Shown here: one piece after another, positions 10,841 to 22,831 of the stretch
Layout of the letters: every line of letters begins with the position of its first letter
Numbering within the stretch: the stretch's first letter is position 1
Assembly (NCBI GenBank): GCA_018806985.1
Contig: JADANN010000249.1
Coordinates: 124,001 to 188,000, forward strand
Length of the DNA stretch: 64,000 bases
Origin: Angiostrongylus vasorum
Lineage: Eukaryota > Nematoda > Chromadorea > Rhabditida > Metastrongylidae
Reading direction: 5' to 3'
Made by a program: the position numbers and the translations under genes
The notes under the pieces: generated by a model
The model's database searches: none
The model's input: only the letters and a program-made list of their open reading frames with translations
What the model was told of the DNA's origin: nothing

Positions 10841-11475
10841 TACATGGTGACGCCAACCGGCGACGTTCAGCTCAATGGTTTGGCTTTGATCAGGCTCCAC
10901 AACACTTCTCGAAACCGAAATTTATGGTGACTGTTTGGTGGTCTGCAGCAAGACTGATTCATCACAGCTTTTTGAATCCGGGCGAAACGATTACGGCAGA
11001 GAAGCACTGCCAAGAAATCGAGGAAATACACCGTAAACTCCAAAAACAATGACCGGTATTAGTCAACAGAAGTGGACAAATCCATCTCTACGACAACACC
11101 CAGCTTCAGGTTGCGGAACCAACGCTGCAGACGTTGAACGAATTGGGCTATGAAAATTTGCCTCATTCGCTATATTCGTCAGATCTCTCGTCTTTTGAAT
11201 ATCACTTCTTGATGCACCTTGACAATTTCCTGAGCGATAAATGCTTTATCAACCACGGTGACACAAAAAATGCCTTCAACGAATTCATTCCTTCCAGAAC
11301 TCCAGAATTTTATGCAAGGAATTTTATGGAATAAGTGAACTGGTTTCTTGTTGGAAAAATGTGCGGAATCTAGTGGTTTTTATGTCGCTTAATAAAAATT
11401 GGTGCGAAAAAAGTTATGGTTATTTGAACTTTACATTTTAAATCGAACATTTCGTGTGTCCCAACGTAATACGTT
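10841..11475 (+). pseudogene. mariner-type transposase, 3' half, broken
   Basis: This is a DDE/D transposase of the Tc1-mariner superfamily that would cut and paste DNA at TA sites. Visible blocks are KFMVTVWWS, GQIHLYDNTQLQVA (the second catalytic Asp region), ELGYENLPHSLYSSDLS (third catalytic Asp) and EYHFLMHLDNFL. The C-terminal part ends near EFYARNFME at 11334. A stop codon (TGA at 11050) lies between the first and second blocks, and a TAA ends the frame before the last few residues usually present. The N-terminal DNA-binding half is missing; the copy starts at the TA microsatellite. A likely right inverted end, ttcgtgtgtcccaacgta, lies near 11450-11470 next to TA. Non-functional. Confidence 0.8.
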
Positions 11476-11479
11476 GACA

Positions 11480-12775
11480 TCCTCATTCGTTTGAATACTG
11501 TCTTGGCCTTCAGCCCTCTCGCGTCGGCCTACATTGTATAATCACCGATGCATTTGAGCTACATCAATCCTACATTTGTCCGCTACCATAATAATCTCAT
11601 CGCAACGTTGTCGCTGTATCCTATGTAACACTTTATCCTCATGTTAATTCGCCAGTCTACTACAAATACCCTTCTCGCTTCGAAACCTTCTGTTCCGATT
11701 TTTTTCCTGCACTACCACAAGCTTCTAAGCTTTATTGGTCAAAGTAGTATTTTATATGGAACCTCTTTAGCACATACTCCAATAAGCTAATGGCAGAGTT
11801 ACTTTCTTATTTCAAGTTAACTTCTTACTCATTATCTTATCATCTTTTAATGGTCCTATTATCATCTTGTCCCTCTTAGTGTTTCGGCATGGTCATATCA
11901 TTATTATTGTATTGCTATTGTCATGTCATTTAATTACCCAAGTTTGAAGTTTGTGCTGTAGAAGCAGCAAACAGAGGACCGGCGTGGGAGCGAACAAGCG
12001 CACGTACATATTAATTCAAGCATCCAGCTCAATACCATGTTGGACTTCACTCAAAGGAACAACCCGGCCTCCAGCATCCTCACTTAGGTCGCACCGTCGT
12101 GTGTTCATCTGGCGACTACAGCTTCCAGACTAACTGTAGTACGATAAAATTACGATTCTTATTTCTTGGCTCTCACTCGCAGGTTCTGAAGTGTTATCTG
12201 GTAAATAGCCATGCACTACAAAACCTTCGAGTTGTAGATATCACGACACAGTTCTATCTTCTAGAATCGCGCATGAACACGGCAAGGACTAGTCAACGAA
12301 TTAGTCTCTGCATTATCTGGTATTCAACTGATTATTCCACGACTGAATCACTACAAATCGCGAGTGGGGCATCGATCACTACAGCACTATTGCATCGATC
12401 GCAGCCACCACTACAATTATAGTGGCCACCTGGCCACGATCTGGAGTAGCTCAGAGACTAAATTACGGAATAAATGGTGCCACGACTAATTAGTTCGATG
12501 GTCGCTGTTGTATGACTTACAGTGCTGAGCCCTTAATGATGGATTTGTGTCAAAATATCGCTAGTTGAAAAATCAGTAATATCAGGTTGTTACCGTGCAA
12601 CATTTGAGAAGTTGTTGAAGAAGAGGAAATTGCCGAGTTGTGGTAGGGCTGTTTATCTGTAGGTTGTAGTTGGCACATAAACCCACGACCTCCAGTTCTC
12701 GGCGAGAATGCTGGAGACTGATTTGCTTCATTAAGAGAAGCATCATAAAATGATATGCTGATTTCAGTGTATTCA
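11480..12775. other. no assigned feature
   Basis: Pyrimidine-rich plus strand with short ORFs (11951-12133, 12099-12422) that carry no recognisable motif. Nothing supportable. Confidence 0.3.
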
Positions 12776-12779
12776 CAAA

Positions 12780-13230
12780 GTTAACTTTTTTTTATTCACT
12801 GCCTACTACTTTTCATGGCAAGATACTTTCCGAAATGCAACCAGAATTATGCTGAGATAATTGCAAAACCTGAGACTACAGGTAAGCTTTGAATTCGTGG
12901 TCACTCTAACCGTGGACTCACCTGTTACCCGCAGCACAACCGAGACCTTTGCTTTTCCAACTCTACGCAAGTTCTTTCTTTACTCTAACAGTGCAATCAG
13001 CAATCACCAGTTTACAGGAATGATCTGGAGAACAGCCCGGCATCGATACCAGTCAAACTGAAGCTGCAGTGAAAATCACAATGTATAACCTTTTATTTTT
13101 ATTGACTGTTATTTTCCTTGAGAAAGTATTTTAATGGAATGCAACCACAATGGTGCTGATATATTTGCAGAAACTCGGAACCCAAGTGAGCTTCGTAGTC
13201 GCGATTAGCCTATCCGAGGTCTCACGTGAA
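12780..13230 (-). repeat. two tandem SINE-B family copies
   Basis: Both copies (12780-13080 and about 13090-13230) are in the same orientation, tail block first (ctgcctacta, gactgttatt; ggcaagata). They are more diverged from the consensus than those at 18.5-20.4 kb. The second copy is truncated after the ctcacgtgaa block. Confidence 0.55.
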
Positions 13231-13319
13231 TATGTTCATTTGTGTAAACTTGTTGCGTGCCAAATGGGCCACTGAGCTGTTCTCGTACCCCATGTGGAAT
13301 TTTGGCAATTAAACGTTAC

Positions 13320-13610
13320 TTATGTAAGGTGTATAAAGAGTAACATCGGCGAATGTTTATTCTCAGTGAGGAGTACAAGAATAAAAACGATCCATAGCTG
13401 TTCTGAAAAAGGTATAACTGGAATTTGTCTGGACACAAAGATAATATGTTCTACGTGATAGAGACATTCTCCAGCACAGTTATTTGTCTGCAGAATCTCA
13501 CAGTTTACGTATGCAGTTGGTGATGCTATCTGCGACTTCTTCAACATGACTCCGTGAATGACGAAAGTACGACCTATCTCAGTGGTGTTCATGCAGCTTT
13601 GCACGTTCAT
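13320..13610 (-). CDS. candidate exon or relic, Cys-containing with membrane segment, unknown
   Basis: This is a 96-residue open frame with no stop. The first two thirds are polar with five cysteines (VQSCMNTTE, VNCEILQTNNCAGECL). A hydrophobic stretch of about 15 residues (QLWIVFILVLL) follows near residue 70-80. The layout would suit an extracellular Cys-rich end next to a membrane helix. I recognise no family. Upstream on the minus strand a tttattcaag could serve as a weak acceptor. It may equally be a chance ORF. Confidence 0.25.
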   Translation of the reverse strand: MNVQSCMNTTEIGRTFVIHGVMLKKSQIASPTAYVNCEILQTNNCAGECLYHVEHIIFVSRQIPVIPFSEQLWIVFILVLLTENKHSPMLLFIHLT

Positions 13611-13619
13611 GTGCTTGAA

Positions 13620-14500
13620 TAAAGAAAGGAATTCGTTTTAGTCCTTCACCCAACTCTTAAGTCTTCTGTAAAGAGTTAGACTTTTTATATGCTATGTAGA
13701 TTTTTTTGTTAAAGTCCTACCATTGCATTCATAGCCTTCGTTGATTACGAAGATATCGGTTATTGAAGAACACATCGTTTTCTGATAGCACGTATATACT
13801 GCAACAATTTTGCACTATTGGTCAATATTACGACTACAGATGACATTAATTACAATAGCGGTAAAAAAGGAAAACATGCTGTGCAAACTTCAGTTACACA
13901 AATTGCATGACATTGCCTCAAAAATACGGAAGTCCTCGGATATCAACGCAGCTGCTGCCCCACTGTTACGAAACCTGTGGTGTAACATGGATAAAAAGGT
14001 AGTATAAATCTCTCTCAACGACACTAATAGCCATAGCGTACGTATTGGTATTAATGATTTGGAGAAATAAAAATGGTCAAGAAATTTTTATGGCGCTGAG
14101 GTCTATGAGCCTGTTAGCTACTGTTGAATGAGTGCATGAAATAGAACATTCATCGTCCCTCTGCATGTTTGACGTTGATTGCACCAAACTGCACCATGTT
14201 GCGGGATTTTTCCGCACAGAAAAGGTCAATGTGCTGACGGATCGTGAGCAAACATGCATTAAATCCTCGGAAAAAGGGACTCTTGCGTGACAGGTGCATA
14301 GATATTCAGTGGCGTATAAAAATCACTCGAAGGCATAGATGTTACGCACACAAACAACATCACCACCATGATCTGCAGCAACAGCTCTTTTTTCAACCTT
14401 TATTCTTCTTACTGGTTTCTTACAATGCAAGATCTACAAAGCGCTAGAAACACCTATGAGTCGCATATCGTTCATGGTTAAATTTGATACACTTGACACT
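13620..14500. other. no assigned feature
   Basis: ORFs at 13810-14007 and 14244-14447 have no recognisable motif. Nothing else is seen. Confidence 0.3.
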
Positions 14501-14507
14501 TGACACT

Positions 14508-14885
14508 TGAACGGCCCGTCCTCACTGCTTGTGCCGGCCACAGCATAATCAGCATTTATCGGAGATTTGCTGGTTAAGCCATTGCGGTTCCCTGGAATCT
14601 AGAGGTCAGCCTGGCCAAAGTCTGCCCCAGGTCTTCACCACCACGGGCAACGCAGCCCTTGTGGATCAGAGGGACATTTGCCACCATGTGACTTTGATAC
14701 CAGGACGAGTGGTGGATCCCGCTATTGGTTTACTCTTAGCTAGGCTCCCTGAGGGAAACGCTGGACTCCTTCTCAACTTGGGAGACCTTGCCGGGGTGGG
14801 ACGATTCCCTCCGCTGTACATCGCAGTCCGACGTAGGAACACCTCCCAGCCACGACGAGGCGGTAAACCGTTGGGAGGTAAATTT
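14508..14885 (+). repeat. 385-bp interspersed repeat D
   Basis: This is a near full-length copy in the same orientation as 10372-10757. Shared blocks include cggcccgtcctcactg, ttccctggaatc, tctgccccaggtc, gtggatcccgctattggttta and the terminal aaccgttgggagg. Confidence 0.75.
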
Positions 14886-14929
14886 GATAAGTCTTAAAAA
14901 ACTGCTCCGGTAGTACTGTCACATCATAT

Positions 14930-15430
14930 AGTTCTTATTTACTGCCAAATTTTTTTCTCATGCATAGTTCGTGCGAAATTGAACGACAAGTTTGCTGAGA
15001 TATAAACAAAACTCGGAGCCTCAGGTGGGCCACGGATCACTCTTACTCTATGATTACTCTTTTCGGGTGCTCACATGCTCTTCACCACCGTAACCGAGGT
15101 CCCTGTTTTGTATCCATTGTTGCCATTTTTAAACCCTATCAGTGTTCTCAGCAATCATCCGTCAACGGGAATGGTATGGGAAGTACAAATCGGCATTGAA
15201 CCCGGCTGAGTCGCTGCTGTTAAACTGCAGCTTTAGCTCAACTGGGCTCAATGACGTCTGGGCTCCACAGATAGTTCCCATTTACGAGTGATTGCTGATA
15301 GCACCGTCTAAGTAAAGAACTGACAGAACGGTTAGGTAAGGCGCTCAGTTGGTGCAGCGCATAGCACGGAAGTCCCCGGAAAGAGTAATTGCAGACTCGA
15401 GCCAACCTGAGCTTCCGAGTTTCGCCCATT
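14930..15430. repeat. inverted pair of SINE-B copies
   Basis: A minus-orientation copy (14930-15230) meets a plus-orientation copy (15232-15430) at the ctgcagctttagctcaactgggctc junction. The plus copy carries the clearest tRNA-like head of the family: ggcgctcagttggtgcagcgc as A-box region and gactcgagcc as B-box region. Confidence 0.6.
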
Positions 15431-15880
15431 TACCGTCATTCTTGTGGTCCTATTCCACTATCACAGTTGTTGACCATTTTTGTGGCAAACCTTTAAAATC
15501 GAATTAATAGCACTGAGAAAAGATTTATTCATCAGCTAAGTGAAAAATGCTGCAAACTGGCACTGAAAGGATGGGTAATTGAACAGAGGGCGTATAACGA
15601 AACATGTTTTGCCAAAATTCCATGCTGTATTCGATGAAATAAGAAAATTTAGGCATGGGAAAAATTCTGTTCTTCTACGCCGTTACCATATCCACATATT
15701 GTAACATAACCGATATCGGTGATGAAGTGAAGTGTTACTTAAGTGCTCATCAGGATCGTCGGAATGTCGTGATCAGTGATCCCACGCAGACTAAGGTAAA
15801 AAGCTGATCACTCCCTTTCAAGACCGAAGTATGAACGCATTTAGACTGAAAGCCGCCTCGTACTGCCGATATCTAAACAG
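15430..15880. other. no assigned feature
   Basis: This is the stretch upstream of astacin copy 2. A first exon with signal peptide would be expected here or further upstream, but I cannot identify one. Confidence 0.3.
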
Positions 15881-18163
15881 AATTTCTCCGACCTAGTGCA
15901 AATGTCTTTGAAAGAACATGAGAAGGAAATCGTCGACAGGTTGAAGGTTTTGTTGAAGCTTTTTCTCCAAATTTTGGTCATTGTAGTTTCAAAGATAACT
16001 GTATCCATTCAACAGGAGATTACGGCAGAATCGAACGATTACAGGAACTACAACTTAGAGTTAATGAACTTGATTTTAAAACCCGCTCCGGAACCGAGCA
16101 CTCAACGATTTCCGCTCCAAAAAAGCGTCTTTTTTTACAGAGTAACTTACTATGGTTTTAAGTTGAGGCTTCCAATGCGTGGTTTTTTGACACGTTTAGG
16201 AACCGACACAACCAAAGCCTCAGAAACGACTTGGACACTGATCGAAAAAAAGAGACAGGTGTTGAAGGACTATTTTGGTCTGAACACAACATGGCGTGGT
16301 GGCGTTTTCTATAGCTTCAACACCTCAGGTGAACATACTGCTAACTCTGCTTCGCCTTGGACTGAACACCATTTCTAGAAGAGAATAGAAGACGGAACAA
16401 TGAATTTTGTTAATAAGTGGGCAACTAAGAGATCTTTAGAAAATTAGGGCCAAGAAATTAAAAGAGATAAAGACCGGAAAGAATGAAAGAATAATGAAAT
16501 TCCCATTAGCTTGAAGTTAATGTGTTTTTGACGAATGGACACCAGGTACTTGATGCAAAGTTTAGTTGGTAACAGCAGGAGCTCCTCTTAATTTTGGCTT
16601 GTAAATAGTCGACCCTAAAGATTTTTTACAAATTTTTTATAGCTTAACTTATTCCTTATATCTTTAAAGTTGAACTTTCAGACCAGATCGTGCGAAAGGT
16701 GTTCACACTAGGAGTAGAACTATGGAGGAATTTCACATGCATTGAATTTACCGAAGACAAAAAATGGTCCACTCTACGTCTCATGCCGAATAACTAGGCA
16801 TTGCTTTACTCTAACTGCTTCCAGCACAGGACAAGGTGTTAGTGGTCAAAGAAGATGGACGCTATTCAAGTGTGGGACGACGGGGGCGGGGATCAGCTTC
16901 TTTCCATTGGTGAAAACCCGACGGTAACACGCATTCATATAGACATGTCGTACAAAGTGCAGCTCTCACTAGTAATTGAGATAGACGCTTTAGGTAGGAT
17001 CAGCAGTGCATGAGATTGGTCATGTTCTTGGACTTTTCCATACAATGCAACGATATGATCGTGACAATTTCGTCAAAATCGCCATGCAAAATGTTGATGT
17101 GCGTTGTTGTAGAAAGACTGAAATAAAGGCCGAAGAGGAAATCCATGTTTTTTTGTTTAGCCACCCTTCGCCAATATGTTCGAGAAGATAGGCAGGGACT
17201 TGGCTTGTGTCTATGGAGCTCCATACGACTATGGTAGCGTCATGCACTACGGGGAGCTAAGGTTTTTTTTTCCACCAAGTGTTTTAGCTTTTTTTTACCA
17301 AACTTCTATTGTGAAATTTTTTTAGTTGTTCTATTAACAATCAGTCTACAATAATTGCGAAAGATCCCGCTTATCAAAGGACCATGGGATCTGAACTGAT
17401 AGCCTTCTCCGATGTCTTCATGATCAATGAACATTACGGATGCAATGGTTGGACTGATGACAACTTTACATTTGGACTGTAGAGAACAAGAAATTGTTTC
17501 ACTGTTTAGCAAAATGCAAGAAGTCTACATCTGCGAACTGTACAAACGGTGGATTTCCTCATCCTCGAAATTGTTCCATTTGTATTTGTCCGAGTGGCTA
17601 CGGTGGAGCTCTCTGTGATCGGAGGGTAAGAATAAGTATTGCATACCAGTTCAATATGAAAACTGAATTGGTTGCAGCCCCAGGGATGTGGGAAAGACCT
17701 CGTGGCGACAAGCGAGAAACGAAGGGTTACTTACAAACTAGGCTCCGGGTCCGGTCTTAGGGATCAGTTCACGTTTTGCTATTACATGATTACGGTGATT
17801 ATGGAACAGTTCCTTTCATTATAGTACCACTAAATACAAGATGTAACTGTGCCCAGGCCCCCGAAGAAAAGAAAATTGAGGTGGACATCGAGTCGATTTC
17901 TCATGGTTATGACGAAGCTGGTTGCCCAAAAGGAGGAGTTGAGATAAAAGCTCAGGATGATCAGAGGGTCACGGGCTACCGGTAGGGGGTTATAGTTCAG
18001 ATTTTCCCAGTTTCTAAAAAACCTCAAATAGCTCTCTTTCAGTTTTTGCTCGACGAGGGGCAGCGATGGTCCCATTGTTTCCACATCGAATCGGTTACCT
18101 GTAATTCTATTCAATAGACTGGGCGCAATGCAAGCGATTTTTACATATCGTTACACAAATTAA
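15881..18163 (+). pseudogene. astacin-EGF-CUB metalloprotease, copy 2
   Basis: This is the most complete copy. Propeptide-like exons lie at 15881-15939 (NFSDLVQMSLKEHEKEI) and from 16016 (IERLQELQLRVNEL). Exon 16200-16328 has the KKRQ maturation site and WRGGVFYSF, the usual start of the mature protease. Catalytic exons are 16682-16766, about 16825-16923, from 16994 (HEIGHVLGLFH at 17009-17041, then RYDRD) and 17161-17261 (Met-turn SVMHY). Then follow 17326-17447, the EGF exon 17510-17625 with six Cys, and the CUB exons 17678-17794, 17857-17981 and 18043-18163 (stop TAA). From the zinc exon onwards everything reads in frame across canonical GT-AG introns. Two extra bases break the upstream part: an A in the run before the donor at 16767, and a G in the run near 16885. 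It would be a secreted zinc protease of the nematode NAS astacin-EGF-CUB group. A signal-peptide exon was not found. Confidence 0.85.
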
Positions 18164-18504
18164 CGGTGAGAAAATGTTCACTCGTCAAATAAATTTCACA
18201 CGCTCAATTGTTGCCGGTAATCAATAGTTTACAGAAGACTGAAAATCGATAAAGTCTACAACAATTCGTTTGTGAGGACGTGATCCACCGTCGGTTGAGA
18301 TTTTATTTCACCACGAAAACGAATTACCTATAGAGCAGGGATTTTGCGATGAACATAAACAAAAACATCTCTGAGGTGATAGCCTAAGCAGATGATACAC
18401 ACTAATTTCCAAATCACTGGCTGCTTTTCCTCAGTTAAACCTAAATAAAAGAAGGATACTACCGGGTTGCTCGAAATTTCGTAGAAACAATCACTTCTTA
18501 ATCT

Positions 18505-20390
18505 TAACCGTTTTATTTACTACCTACTCTTTTTAATGGCAGGGTATAGTGCGAAATATGACTTCAATGATGCTGAGATATTCGCGGAACGGACGCGCTA
18601 TTGTCCTTTCCGGGGAGTAACGCAGTCACCACCACACCACGTGGGTCCTTCGTTTCGCCTGTCTCTCAGCTAGTTCTATCGATCTTTTGCCATCAGCAAT
18701 CATCCTTTAGCGGGATTGATCTGGGGAGCGCAAATCGACAACGAACCCAGTTAAGTTGAGGCTGCAGTTATAATCACAATTTTAACTTATTATTTACTGC
18801 CTACTCTTTTTAACGGCACGGTATCTACTGCGAAATATGACTTCAGTGGTGCTGAGATATTTGCAAAACTCCGGGCCACAGGTGTCTGGGGTGGGGGAAC
18901 GAACGCGCTATTCTCCTTTCCTGGGAGTAACGCGTTCACCACCACACCATGCGGTCCTTCGTTTCGCCTGTCTCTCAGCTAGCTCTATCGATCTCTGCCA
19001 TCAGCAATCACCCTTAAGCCGATAGAATTACCTCTTAATTCAAAGTCGCGTCGTTACACACACATTTACTTTATATTCATGTTCAAGACGGTGATTTCGC
19101 TTTGCATCTGAGATTTGAAACACGACCGTGCAAGCAAACAAGGCGCAACGAAGAATGTGCGCCATAGCTATCTCACTTCTTTTTCGACTGCTTATTTTGT
19201 CGCACAAAAGTTCTTCTGTACTTTTTGTAAATTAGCGTCGCTAGTGGCCTTAGTATTTAAAAAAATTAATATCTATTAAACACACCGTACAAACGCTGTT
19301 TTTTGGGCCAGTTTTTTCAAATCGTTGGATTCCCGCGTCTGCGGCGACGTTACTGGTAAGAAGAGCACTGACAACAAGGGCGCTAGGAAGGTACTTGCAC
19401 ACTGACGATCAACATTTATGGAGACCTCAAAGATGAGTCGCTAGGCCATTTGACAAATTATGATGCAATGCGTGTCATAAGAAAATTGACTATTTTCATC
19501 TTCAAACCAAAATAACGCATATTACTGGATTGCTCGGGAATTAATCTCACACTTATAATTTCGTAATCTATTCTAACCTTTTTATTTTGTTGCCTACTCT
19601 TTTTAATGGCAGGGTATATTGCGAAATATAACTTCAAAGAAGCTGAGATATTTGCAAAACTCTTAACCGCAGGTGCCTATGGTGGGGAACGAACGCGCTA
19701 TTGTCCTTTCCGGGGAGTAACGCGTTCACCACCACACCATGCGGTCCTTCGTTTCGCCTGTCTCTCAGCTAGCTCTATCGATCTCTGCCATCAGCAATCA
19801 CCCGTTAGCGGGATTGATCTGGGGAACCCAAATCGACAACAAACCCAGTTAAGTTGAGGCTGCAGTTGTAATCACAACTTTAACTTATTATTTACTGCCT
19901 ACTCTTTTTAACGGCACTGTATCTACTGCGAAATATGACTTCAGTGGTGCTGAGATTTTTGCAAAACCTCCGGGCCACAGGTGTCTGCGGTGGGGAACGA
20001 ACGCGCTATTCTCCTTTCCGGGAGTAACGCGTTCACCACCATACCATGCGGTCCTTCGTTTTCGCCTGTCTCTCAGCTAGCTCTATCGATCTCTGCCATC
20101 AGCAATCACCCGTTAGCGGGATTGGTAGCCTCAGCTTAACTTAACTTTCATTGCTTTTTCAGATTTGGGCTCCCCAGATCAATCCCGTTGACGGGTGATT
20201 GATGATGGCAAAAGATCGATAGAACTAGCTGAGAGACAGGCGAAACGAAGGACCCGCATGGTGTGGTGGTGAACGCGTTACTCCCCGGAAAGGACAAGAG
20301 CGCGTTCGTTGTCCACCATAGGCACCTGCGGTCCAGAGTTTTGCAAATATCTCAGCTTCGTTGAAGTTATATTTCGTAATCTATGTTTTA
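18505..20390. repeat. nest of five SINE-B copies within a local duplication
   Basis: Copies lie at 18505-18775, 18785-19025, 19585-19875 and 19880-20130 (all minus orientation), with an inverted copy at 20135-20390. They share gcgaaatat, gctgaga, gaacgaacgcgctatt, gtaacgcg, cgtttcgcctg, tctcagctag and gattgatctgggg. The first two copies and the next two are duplicate pairs. Similarity extends upstream of both pairs (ggttgctcg near 18467; gattgctcgg near 19527). Reading ORFs over them are translated repeat. Confidence 0.75.
19030..19580. other. spacer inside the SINE-B nest
   Basis: This is the unique-looking spacer between the two duplicated SINE-B pairs. No gene is seen. The phrase tactggattgctcgg at its end resembles a mariner-type inverted end, so a small non-autonomous transposon may lie here. 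Confidence 0.3.
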
Positions 20391-20399
20391 ATTGTTCCG

Positions 20400-20790
20400 C
20401 TATGACAATCGCTAACGATCGGCTCAATGGTTGTACTGCGATGAAGCACTTCCTAAAGCCGAAAACCCACCAAAGTAAAGTCATCTTGACAACTTCATGG
20501 TTTATTATTGGTTTAATTCATTACAATTACTGAATAGGCTCCTCTCTGATCAGCGGAAGGGGACCAATCGTTCGTCACGATTACCCGCAGTCACTCATCG
20601 CACTATTGATGGTGGAAAGGTTGAGCTGAAAGTGAAACCCTGCCTCCTCTACTATACGCGCCTGACCTTTTTCATGGCAACTATTATTTTTCAAGCATTT
20701 CGACAACATCCTGTTCGAGAATTGTTTCTAAAACCAATCCGAGAGCGAAATTGCCCTAAACGATTCATCATTTCTAATAAAGTTCACAGT
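20400..20790. other. no assigned feature
   Basis: Part of a 146-residue ORF (20497-20937) crosses this region. Its 3' half lies in the SINE-C-like repeat and it has no recognisable motif, so I do not call it a gene. Confidence 0.3.
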
Positions 20791-21060
20791 TTTTTATTTA
20801 CTTATATTTATATTGCACCGTCTCTCTTCACATCTACTGTGTGGATCACAGCGCCTTTTGAATTCCATTCGTCTCATGTCAGCACTCGTCCACAAATGTC
20901 TTCGAACTTTCTGCGCGTAGATTTGGCTGTTGCTTGAGGTCTATCATCTTCGTCATGAATGTCGTTGAATTCAGTTTAGATCGATCCTCCTAGACTCCTA
21001 AAATAAGCGGGTTAGAGCTTTCCTCCGTGTATAGTAGAAAGAGGCTGTTCCCAGACAGGC
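20790..21060 (-). repeat. SINE-C family copy, diverged
   Basis: This shares the order of blocks seen at 26520-26830: ttccattcgtctca, a tcttcgaactttc block, tcatgaatgtcgttgaattcag, and gatcgatcctcc. Most of the head is decayed. Confidence 0.45.
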
Positions 21061-21610
21061 CTCGCAGGAATTTCCCGACCACTAGAAGATGAAAGGCTTT
21101 TTGAACTGGGATTCTATGCAACTGGAACAAGTTAAGCGTTTTTCCACCGACAAAAGTATGTAGTTTCTGATAATCTGTTTTCTTTTTTTTTCTTTTTCTT
21201 AATCTCTGCCAATAAAGTTTATTGGAAGTTGAGATATCCCACTTAACAAACAGAAGTAGAAATCGGCCATCAATTTCCGAACAACCTGTTTATAAGGATA
21301 ATCAACTCATAGGACTGTGAACACCGGCTCATATTTTTAAGAATTTTTGATGTTGTTGGTAGATAAATTGATCTGTAAAGATATTCCTCTACTTCGCAGA
21401 CAACACTTTCTGTGTTATTACGTTGTCATCATCTTCACGTTGTTGCCTACGCCATGAATACTGTTTAAGGGGTGTTTGCTCTCGGCGTGACCACTTTTGT
21501 TCAGTTCCATCCAACCTCTTCGACTCAGATAAGGAGAGATTTCTATACGGAAGACGAGAAGACGTTTATACTTGTTCCATGTTCCACGCACGCATGTTAT
21601 CAACGTGGTC
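21060..21610. other. no assigned feature
   Basis: A T-rich tract is at 21180-21200. ORFs at 21423-21705 overlap in two frames and contain no motif. Nothing supportable. Confidence 0.3.
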
Positions 21611-21714
21611 TTTTGTTACATTTCAGTATTTTTCTGCCGGCTTATACAATCTCGACAGATGCAGGGATGCGAACTACAACCACAAATATGCTGAGATATG
21701 AGTAAAACTCGTAT

Positions 21715-21960
21715 TTTTATGTGGGCTTCGAACTGTGTGATTGCTGATAGCACCGATAGAGTGAAAAGTTGTCAAGGAGAAAAGCAAAGAAAGCTAGTCG
21801 ATTGATGTAGTGCGGAGTACATGAGCCCCCCTGGGATGAGCAATTGCGGTTTCGAAGCACTATTCAGGTTTCCCGTCTTGCTCATATCTCAGTATCCTTG
21901 TGATTGTAGTCCACATCGCGCCTTGCCATTCAAGAAGAATATTCAGTAAATAAAAGTGAA
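21715..21960 (+). repeat. SINE-B family copy, diverged
   Basis: This is plus orientation, running from gattgctgatagcacc, through a ggtttcgaagcac B-box-like block, to cttgctcatatctcagtatc and a tail ending agtaaataaaa. A short inverted fragment of the same family precedes it near 21625-21710. Confidence 0.5.
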
Positions 21961-22029
21961 GGGATTGTTGAGGGATGAATTGTCCTGAGAAAAAAAATTA
22001 TCAACGGACAATCATTCCGTTAATAGAGG

Positions 22030-22196
22030 TTCTGTGTAAGGGGAAACTGTCGAGTCCGGTTATTTCATTGAAGGGATCTCTCAAAAAGATTCGAATAGGT
22101 GCTACTACGAACACAAAGATTGCAGAGGCTGTGGTCAATCAATTCGAATCACCGCGGCTTTGAAGAGAGCAAAGGCGCCAAAACGTTAGCCGAATG
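22030..22196 (+). mobile_element. possible PLE-related terminal fragment with decayed hammerhead-like motif
   Basis: The segment ends with cggctttgaagagagc...ccaaaacgttagccg (22154-22194). It keeps the CGGCU/AGCCG stem I but has UUGAAGA and CAAAA in place of the two core boxes. Nothing coding is visible. Confidence 0.35.
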
Positions 22197-22249
22197 AAGC
22201 ATTTTTGTAACAAACTTGTGTGGACCGAGCAATCTAAATAATTACACCG

Positions 22250-22828
22250 ATTATTATCATCGAGGTTAACTGAGAGTCGGTTTACAGATGTAATACTTCG
22301 CTATGTGCTTACTAATCTAGTATTCAACATGACACAATTCCACAGCCTCCATTAACCACCATGCCTTCCAAGCGGCAAAGGGACAGCTGGTTGTAAAAGG
22401 AAGTATACCTCCTCTTCAAAATGAAGGAATTACGCATTCAATGCAACCAGCGTGAAGAGCATGCAGACAAGTGTTCTTTCCATAACAAACAGTTGAAGAA
22501 ACACATATTACCTTAAGGGCGGTGGTGAGTAGAGAGACCTTTTCAGCACCTCTGACTTTGAAAGATAGCAGTGATTACACAGACCTTTTCTGCGCCATGA
22601 AGAATATTCTCTCCCGTAAAAAGTTTTTTTTATCTTATCATGCTATAATATTGTTCACGTCGCCTCTTACTCGATGAACACTGCTTGAGGATTATTCCTA
22701 ACGACAATGTCACCTTTGCTCGGCTTTCATCCTACGGACGTGGGTCAAATAATAAGAAAGTCTTACGTAGCTGATGAGAGGAAGAACTAATAAATATTCT
22801 TCTGCTGAAAAGACAACACAATCCGTGA
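22250..22828. other. no assigned feature
   Basis: No gene or repeat recognised. Confidence 0.3.
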
Positions 22829-22831
22829 GAG

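Noticed and set aside
20497..20937. 146-residue plus ORF
   Set aside because: No motif, and its second half lies in a SINE-C-like repeat.
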